Below, piece after piece: positions 6,120 through 11,113 of a stretch of DNA of 11,113 nucleotides (position 1 is the stretch's first letter; each line of letters begins with the position of its first letter). The DNA comes from Deltaproteobacteria bacterium. GTDB taxonomy: Bacteria > Desulfobacterota > UBA8473. Below the pieces are notes generated by a model. It saw nothing but the letters and a program-made list of their open reading frames with translations. It was not told the origin of the DNA and did not search any database. The position numbers and the translations under genes are program-made. The stretch covers positions 1 to 11,113 of the forward strand of contig DAOWME010000081.1 of the NCBI GenBank assembly GCA_030643245.1, in the 5' to 3' direction.

Positions 6120-7058
6120 TTACTTCAGAATAGTCCCGACGGCAACCTTATCTTTATGCCCCCTTAGAAAGTCAGCTACCCTCATTCTCTTATGATCCTG
6201 CAATTGTAACTCTTTTATCATAAGAAACCCGTCTCCCGTACTGACCTTTATCCCTTTATCACTGGTTTCACTTACGTTACCAGGGGAGGTCATCTGTGTC
6301 CCCTCTTCTAGTGGAACACCTTTAAAAATCTTGAGTCTCTTCCCCCGGAGCCGCGTAAATGCACCCGGCCACGGTAGTAGACCCTTTATCTGATTTGATA
6401 TATGGCGGCAACCCTCACTCCAGTCTATTAATCCATCTTCTTTTTTGAGCATGGGAACTGATGTTGCCTGGGAGTGATCTTGGGGCACTGAGTTTATGGT
6501 ACTTTCTTCGGTCCGGCGGAGGGTCTCCACCAATAGTTCTGCGCCTATTCTTGCCAGTTTGTCATGAAGGCTTTCCGACGTATCATCCTCTTCAATCGCC
6601 ACTTCTTTTTGAAGCAAAATATCTCCAGTGTCAATGCCTTCATCCATAAGAATGGTCGTGACGCCGGTCACCCTCTCCCCGTTGATAATAGCCCAATTAA
6701 CGGGTGCTGCCCCTCTGTATTTCGGTAGGAGGGATGGGTGCAGGTTGACACAGCCGAATCGCGGCATCTCAATAATTTCTTTTGATATGAGTTGGCCAAA
6801 TGCCACCACGGCTATGATGTCTGGCATAAATTCTCTGAACCTTGAGATGAAAGGTTCACTCTTCAAATTTCCAGGTTGGAACAACGCAATCCCTTTTTTT
6901 TCTGCCAGTCTTTTCACTGGCGAAGCTATTAGCTTCCTCCCCCTGCCTCCAGGACGATCGGGTCTCGTTACTACGCAGACTATATCTGCCGCCTTGTCAA
7001 TAAGGAGATCCAAAGCAGGGACTGCAAAATCCGACGTGCCCATAAATGCGATCTTCAT
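6120..7058 (-). CDS. fmt: Methionyl-tRNA formyltransferase
   Basis: The enzyme transfers a formyl group from 10-formyl-tetrahydrofolate to Met-tRNA(fMet), making the initiator tRNA for translation. The 312-residue product has the standard family length. It starts with MKIAFMGTSDFAVPAL, the usual Rossmann opening, and continues with TRPDRPGGRG (31-40), a loop typical of Fmt. The folate-enzyme signature is NLHPSLLPKYRGAAPV (105-120), with catalytic-type Asn105 and His107; Asp143 follows in GIDTGDIL (141-148). The C-terminal ~100 residues match the Fmt C-terminal tRNA-binding barrel, including GLLPWPGAFT and RLKIFKG. It follows def after 40 nt and its stop is immediately followed by the rsmB Shine-Dalgarno, so it is probably co-transcribed with both. 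Its own ribosome-binding site is weak (GAG about 10 nt upstream). Confidence 0.97.
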   Translation of the reverse strand: MKIAFMGTSDFAVPALDLLIDKAADIVCVVTRPDRPGGRGRKLIASPVKRLAEKKGIALFQPGNLKSEPFISRFREFMPDIIAVVAFGQLISKEIIEMPRFGCVNLHPSLLPKYRGAAPVNWAIINGERVTGVTTILMDEGIDTGDILLQKEVAIEEDDTSESLHDKLARIGAELLVETLRRTEESTINSVPQDHSQATSVPMLKKEDGLIDWSEGCRHISNQIKGLLPWPGAFTRLRGKRLKIFKGVPLEEGTQMTSPGNVSETSDKGIKVSTGDGFLMIKELQLQDHKRMRVADFLRGHKDKVAVGTILK

Positions 7059-7098
7059 AGTGTAATACTCATTTGAATTATGCCTTTAAGCAGACCGA

Positions 7099-7605
7099 TC
7101 ACAATTGCTGCTGCGCTATTTTCTTTTTTAGCTTTTTCTTGAAGAGATCCCTCTTCAATCCGCTTATCCTATCTATTATGACCATACCATCCAAGTGGTC
7201 GATCTCATGTTGGAAACTAATAGCGAGTATCCCCTCGGCAGGTATCCTCATCTCCTTTCCTGAAATATCCAACCCACTAATCACTACCTTCTTCTTTCTC
7301 GGGATAACCTCTTTGAAGCCTGGAATGCTTAAGCATCCCTCTTCACCTGCGCAATCACCTTCCAAAGAGATTATCTCCGGGTTAATTAATACTATAAGCC
7401 CCTCCCTCTCCTCGGTTACATCAACAGTGATTATTCGAAGGGACTCACCAACCTGGGGGGCTGCCAGGCCTATGCCCGGGGCCGCATACATAGTATCCAC
7501 CATATCCTCTACCAGCTTTTCTATATTTCCGTCTATTGTCTCAACAGGACGTGCCCTCTTCCTGAGAATAGGGTCGGGGTATGTTAAGATTGTTAGAAGA
7601 GACAT
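7099..7605 (-). CDS. def: Peptide deformylase
   Basis: This metalloenzyme removes the N-formyl group from nascent proteins, the step that reverses the Fmt reaction. The 168-residue product is of normal length and carries all three family motifs: GIGLAAPQVG (44-53), EGCLS (89-93, metal ligand Cys91) and QHEIDH (132-137, ligands His133 and His137, catalytic Glu134). The opening ILTYPDPILRK is typical of bacterial deformylases. The C-terminal tail (SGLKRDLFKKKLKKKIAQQQL region) is strongly basic, as is common in Gram-negative enzymes. It lies 95 nt after priA and 40 nt before fmt. The start ATG is supported by the alignment of the N-terminus rather than by its weak ribosome-binding site. Confidence 0.97.
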   Translation of the reverse strand: MSLLTILTYPDPILRKRARPVETIDGNIEKLVEDMVDTMYAAPGIGLAAPQVGESLRIITVDVTEEREGLIVLINPEIISLEGDCAGEEGCLSIPGFKEVIPRKKKVVISGLDISGKEMRIPAEGILAISFQHEIDHLDGMVIIDRISGLKRDLFKKKLKKKIAQQQL

Positions 7606-7700
7606 AATATTACACTTATTTCATACTCAGTTCCACGTATATCCATTCTTGGCTATAACGGGTAAAACCAGCGTAGTTCACCTTGTGACTTCCGGGGAAA

Positions 7701-10214
7701 CTACATCATATTGATGGGGTCCACATCCACTGATAACCTGACCCCATTGCCTTTTATCCTTGAAACTGTCCCTTGCAGCACCTGCCTTGTAAATAAATGC
7801 AGGATATTCGGTCTCCGCCCCTTGACCAGCATCTGCCATCTATACTTGCCCCTTAATCTCTCAAGGGGAGCGGTTGCCGGGCCAAGTACCTCGATATATT
7901 TCTTGTACTCCCTATCTTTTTCCAATATGCGCCTAGTAATTTTTCCCAGTTCCTCCGCATATTTTTCCGTCTTCTTTCTGTTGCTCCCTGTAACCTTGAA
8001 GTTCATGAGACGAGAAAACGGAGGATAGTTCAACTCCCTGCGAAAATCCATCTCTTCTCTGTAAAAATTTACGAAATCATGGAGCCTGGCCCTTTTTATG
8101 CTGTAATGTCCCGGATTGAAGGTTTGCACAATAACCTTCCCCGGAGAATCTCCCCTTCCAGCACGGCCGGCTACCTGGGTCAGCAACTGAAATGTCCTCT
8201 CACTTGCTCGAAAATCAGGGAATCCAAGGGAAGTGTCAGCAGAAATAACCCCCACCAGGGTAACCATAGGCAGATCATGCCCTTTAGCAATCATCTGGGT
8301 GCCTACGAGTATATTTATCTCTCCGTCTTTAAAACTATTCAATATCCTTTGGTGGGAATTCTTCCGGGTGGTGGTGTCTTTGTCCATCCTTGCAACTCTG
8401 GCTTCCGGAAATAGCCTTCTAACCTCTTTCTCCACCCTTTCGGTTCCTAGACCAAAAGATTGGATCCTTCCCGCCTTGCATTCAGGACATGGGTGGGGGA
8501 TTCGCCTGGAATAGTCACAGTAGTGGCAGTGCAGTGTTTCCCCTCTAAGATGGTGTACGAGAGAAACGCTGCAGTTGGGACATGTAACGATGAAACCACA
8601 TTCCTCACAGATCACAAAGGTAGCAAAACCCCTTCGGTTGAGAAAGAGGAGAATATGTTCATCCCTTGCCACAGTCTCCTCGATAGCCCCTTTCAACCTC
8701 CTTGAAAATATGAGGCCATCGGATGACCTGTGCTTAACCTCCTCCCTCATGTCAATTACTTCCACTACAGGGAGGGGCCTATTCTCGATCCTCGTTGGCA
8801 GGCTCAACTGGGTTAGTTTTCCTGTTTCTGAATTATAGTAGGATTCCAGAGAAGGGGTGGCTGAACCCAGAATAACCACAGCTGAAGCCAACTTACCCCT
8901 TACAATTGCCAGATCCCTGGCGCTGTATGGCAGTCTCTCTTCCTGCTTGTACGAGGTTTCATGCTCTTCATCCACTATAATGATCCCCAGGTTTCCAAAA
9001 GGCGTGAATACAGCGGAGCGAGCCCCTATCGCTATCTTGACTTGCAGTGCCTTTATCCGTCTCCATTCATCGTATCTTTCCCCGTCTGATAATCTGCTAT
9101 GCAGAAGGGCCACATTATTACCAAAACGCGATCTAAAACGGCTCACCAGCTGAGGTGTCAGGGAAATCTCCGGGACTAAAACAATCGCCTCTCTCCCCAA
9201 CTCGAGTACCTCTTCTATGGACCTCAGGTAGATTTCGGTCTTGCCGCTACCCGTAATACCATGGAGGAGGAATGGCCGAAATTTTCCGGATCTTATCGCC
9301 GGAGTAACCCTGTCTAAGACCTCTTGTTGTCTCCTGGTGAGCTTTGGCGGCGCGTCCTGTTCATAATCCTGTCCTCCGAAGGGGTCACGATACACCTCTT
9401 CCCAGAAGATGGAAACCAGCCCTTTCTCTCGCAATTTTTTAACGCTTACAGACGGATCACCAAACTTTTGTCTGAGCATACGAAGGGAGGCCTTCTCCCT
9501 GTCTTGTACAAACCTTAATATGCCGGCCTGTTTGGGCGCCCTCCTCTCCAATACACTGACAACAGAACTCAGGTCTTTCGGAGCCAGGTTATCTCCCGTG
9601 TACCTCACAAATTTCCCGGTTTTAGGGTTTATCCTTTTCCCCTTCTCCTTGAATTCCACATTAACGAGCCCTGCATCCTTCAACCTGAAGAAGAGAGCGT
9701 ACGGATTATCCCCGGGGTGCTTTCGTATGATATGCTGCAGGGTGTCCGTCCTCTTTCCTGAGAGTTCCTTCAATATACGATAAGCCCCATTAGAGATAAC
9801 TTTCCCAGCAAGGCAAGCAGGGGGGGCGCCAGCGGATGAGGCGAGGAGGTTCTCACCTTTCTCGGTAAGGGAAACGGTCTGTAAGGTCTCGATATTAATA
9901 CCCTTTGGCAGGGCAGTCTTGATCACCTCACCGAGGGGGGAAAAATAATAGTTTGAAACCCAACGGAAGAACTCTAACTCGTCTTCACCAAATAGAGGAG
10001 AATCATCAAGGACATAAAGGACGTCCTTGATATCTACGATTTCATTCTCTCTATGAAACCCCAAAACATACCCGGTTATCTTCCTATTGCCCAAAGGGAT
10101 CAGAACCCTCTTGCCAACCTCAATATCATCCCGTAGACTTTCCGGGGCTTGATAGCATAGGGTTTTTGGAAGCGGCAAGCCCGGGGCCACATCAACAAAT
10201 CTCTTTTCTTCCAC
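7701..10214 (-). CDS. priA: Primosomal protein N' (replication restart helicase PriA)
   Basis: PriA is a 3'-5' superfamily-2 helicase that recognises abandoned replication forks and D-loops and starts primosome assembly for DnaB reloading. The 837 residues exceed E. coli PriA (732) and are within the family's range. The N-terminal DNA-binding domain includes RVLIPLGNRKITGYVLGF (36-53). The helicase core shows Walker A GITGSGKT (319-326), DEEH (415-418), GSATPS (450-455) and the motif VI-like QVAGRAGRG (680-688). All eight zinc-binding cysteines are present (536, 539, 545, 548, 563, 566, 576, 579). The extra length is mainly a winged-helix-like insertion at ~135-280. The GTG start at 10212-10214 is the only normal start codon after the TAG at 10233-10235, and the resulting N-terminus aligns with the family; its ribosome-binding site is weak. 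It begins 18 nt after the LolA-like gene, implying co-transcription. Confidence 0.97.
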   Translation of the reverse strand: MEEKRFVDVAPGLPLPKTLCYQAPESLRDDIEVGKRVLIPLGNRKITGYVLGFHRENEIVDIKDVLYVLDDSPLFGEDELEFFRWVSNYYFSPLGEVIKTALPKGINIETLQTVSLTEKGENLLASSAGAPPACLAGKVISNGAYRILKELSGKRTDTLQHIIRKHPGDNPYALFFRLKDAGLVNVEFKEKGKRINPKTGKFVRYTGDNLAPKDLSSVVSVLERRAPKQAGILRFVQDREKASLRMLRQKFGDPSVSVKKLREKGLVSIFWEEVYRDPFGGQDYEQDAPPKLTRRQQEVLDRVTPAIRSGKFRPFLLHGITGSGKTEIYLRSIEEVLELGREAIVLVPEISLTPQLVSRFRSRFGNNVALLHSRLSDGERYDEWRRIKALQVKIAIGARSAVFTPFGNLGIIIVDEEHETSYKQEERLPYSARDLAIVRGKLASAVVILGSATPSLESYYNSETGKLTQLSLPTRIENRPLPVVEVIDMREEVKHRSSDGLIFSRRLKGAIEETVARDEHILLFLNRRGFATFVICEECGFIVTCPNCSVSLVHHLRGETLHCHYCDYSRRIPHPCPECKAGRIQSFGLGTERVEKEVRRLFPEARVARMDKDTTTRKNSHQRILNSFKDGEINILVGTQMIAKGHDLPMVTLVGVISADTSLGFPDFRASERTFQLLTQVAGRAGRGDSPGKVIVQTFNPGHYSIKRARLHDFVNFYREEMDFRRELNYPPFSRLMNFKVTGSNRKKTEKYAEELGKITRRILEKDREYKKYIEVLGPATAPLERLRGKYRWQMLVKGRRPNILHLFTRQVLQGTVSRIKGNGVRLSVDVDPINMM

Positions 10215-10232
10215 GGTTTGGCACTTTACGCA

Positions 10233-10979
10233 CTATTTTATTAAAAGCTTTTTCATCTCAAAGACGTTATCCGGCATACTAGTATTTATCATGACCTTCT
10301 CTGTTTGGTAACGTAGCGTTAATTTATCGTCAGCATAAAATTCAATTGCAGACGGATACCGAAACTTGTCATCTATATGTCTATAATCTAAGTAACGGAC
10401 CTCAACGGTCACGATTGACTCTTCTCTCTTTTCCTTTGCAACAAACCTAAGGGGTAAAAAGCTGTCTTTCTCTATCCACAACTGGGGGAATTCAGTCTCA
10501 GTTTCCCCGGCACCTATAATATAAGAGACCTTTCCACAAAACCTTCCGAGACCTGTCCTTTCTATATTCACATGCTTGGAACGGAGGAGTCCCATGATCC
10601 TGTTCACTGAGTGTCGTATGAGAAAATCCTTGAAAAGAGCCCTACTATCCGGTCCGCGTGAGATAATCTCACCGTCCACGATAGTGAAGATTTCCCCCTT
10701 GCTATAGATAGATGTCTTCTTCTCGTATGGCAGAGTCATATCTAGACGGTAACCGTCCGGAAGCTTGAGATAAAGGACCCCCGGAACCCGAAGAACTTCA
10801 CCCCCTGAGTCTTCATCGAAGATGATCGCTGTCTGTTCCACCATCACGTGGTCTATCGCTCCATTTCCCTCCAACATCATTTTTATTATGAAATGAGCAG
10901 AAGGGATATACCCTGAAGAAGAAATGGGCAAGATCAATGCCAAAGCCAAGAGTATACAGGGCCAGAATATTTTTTTCAT
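10233..10979 (-). CDS. Exported LolA/RseB-like outer membrane lipoprotein-sorting family protein
   Basis: This 248-residue protein has a clear signal peptide: basic MKK, a hydrophobic core at about 5-20 and probable cleavage near residue 23-28. There is no lipobox cysteine at the cleavage region, so it is probably periplasmic. The mature part is rich in beta-strand patterns with alternating hydrophobics, such as PGVLYLKLPDGYRLDM, SYIIGAGETETEFPQLWIEKDSFLPLRF and TVEVRYLDYRHIDDKFRYPSAIEFY. This resembles the LolA/LolB/RseB half-barrel fold seen in outer membrane lipoprotein-sorting proteins (COG2834-like). The pattern of an element ending PQLWIEKDSFLPLRF followed by a YLDYR strand is typical of that group. 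Assignment is from pattern and memory; substrate and partners are unknown. A Shine-Dalgarno-like AAGGTG lies 6 nt before the ATG. It is the first gene seen in the leftward cluster and ends 18 nt before priA. Confidence 0.7.
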   Translation of the reverse strand: MKKIFWPCILLALALILPISSSGYIPSAHFIIKMMLEGNGAIDHVMVEQTAIIFDEDSGGEVLRVPGVLYLKLPDGYRLDMTLPYEKKTSIYSKGEIFTIVDGEIISRGPDSRALFKDFLIRHSVNRIMGLLRSKHVNIERTGLGRFCGKVSYIIGAGETETEFPQLWIEKDSFLPLRFVAKEKREESIVTVEVRYLDYRHIDDKFRYPSAIEFYADDKLTLRYQTEKVMINTSMPDNVFEMKKLLIK

Positions 10980-11113
10980 TTGCGCACCTTATTTAATTAC
11001 CATTCCTAAGGGGCGAGGCCGCCTGTTGGGATATAAATATATTCACATCTATTAACATTTTTACCCCGGTTCCGCAACCCAAATCAGTGATCTTCATTAT
11101 GACCGACTATTGC
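10980..11113. other. Upstream region of the leftward gene cluster
   Basis: This should contain the promoter of the LolA-like/priA/def/fmt/rsmB cluster. The best minus-strand match I find is TTGCGG, 16 nt, TTAATA (complement of about 11047-11074), which is weak. A 15-nt copy of the fold-back element end lies at 11007-11021, between that candidate promoter and the first gene. A 34-codon minus-strand frame at 10993-11097 is not considered a gene. Confidence 0.35.
11007..11021 (+). repeat. Second copy of the fold-back element terminal motif
   Basis: TAAGGGGCGAGGCCG is identical over 15 nt to the terminus at 4305-4319, read on the complementary strand. It is oriented as a left end whose interior would run rightward, out of the window. 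The following sequence (CCTGTTGGG onward) differs from the interior of the 4133-4319 element. It may be the end of a related element or a degenerate remnant. Confidence 0.55.

Noticed and set aside
4748..10979. A novel defence or mobile gene system within the leftward cluster
   Set aside because: Every large frame is accounted for by recognisable housekeeping families (RsmB, Fmt, Def, PriA) plus a LolA-like exported protein, and there are no CRISPR-like repeat arrays or transposase genes.
10993..11097. 34-codon minus-strand frame whose start (ITDLGCGTG) resembles methyltransferase motif I
   Set aside because: It is far too short, has an in-frame stop just upstream, no ribosome-binding site, and loses any resemblance after about 12 residues. 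It also runs through the 11007-11021 repeat. It could be a remnant, but the evidence is too thin.

Overview
The window comes from a Gram-negative bacterium, most likely a deltaproteobacterial (Desulfobacterota-type) lineage. A membrane-anchored MltF-type lytic transglycosylase and an exported LolA/RseB-like protein imply an outer membrane and periplasm. The PEP carboxykinase is the GTP-dependent type. The run priA-def-fmt-rsmB on one strand is, from memory, a common order in Geobacter-like genomes. The lineage is inferred from gene families and order only; no search was run.

Layout from left to right. Positions 1-435 hold no convincing gene, but contain two diverged copies of a roughly 40-nt repeat and a good promoter (253-280) for the next gene. 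436-1983 (+) is an MltF-like transglycosylase. A 254-nt gap (1984-2237) carries two inverted repeats and the ribosome-binding site of a GTP-type PEP carboxykinase (2238-4115, +). Just after it, 4133-4319 is a fold-back element with near-perfect 24-nt terminal inverted repeats, whose two halves stay alignable almost to the centre; it looks like a MITE-type non-autonomous element. About 290 nt of AT-rich DNA without a gene follows.

The rest is transcribed leftward (minus strand). In transcription order it reads: exported LolA-like protein (10979-10233), PriA helicase (10214-7701), peptide deformylase (7605-7099), methionyl-tRNA formyltransferase (7058-6120), 16S rRNA m5C methyltransferase RsmB (about 6103-4748), then tRNA-Pro(CGG) (4690-4614) with its own promoter. 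Def and Fmt work as a pair: Fmt formylates initiator Met-tRNA and Def removes the formyl group from the finished chain. RsmB modifies the ribosome and PriA restarts stalled replication forks, so this is a housekeeping information-processing cluster.

Most of the window is ordinary core genome, and I found no convincing new multi-gene system. The points most worth a second look are the fold-back element at 4133-4319 and a second copy of its end motif at 11007-11021, the apparent non-canonical (AUA) start of RsmB, and the inverted repeats upstream of the PEP carboxykinase gene.
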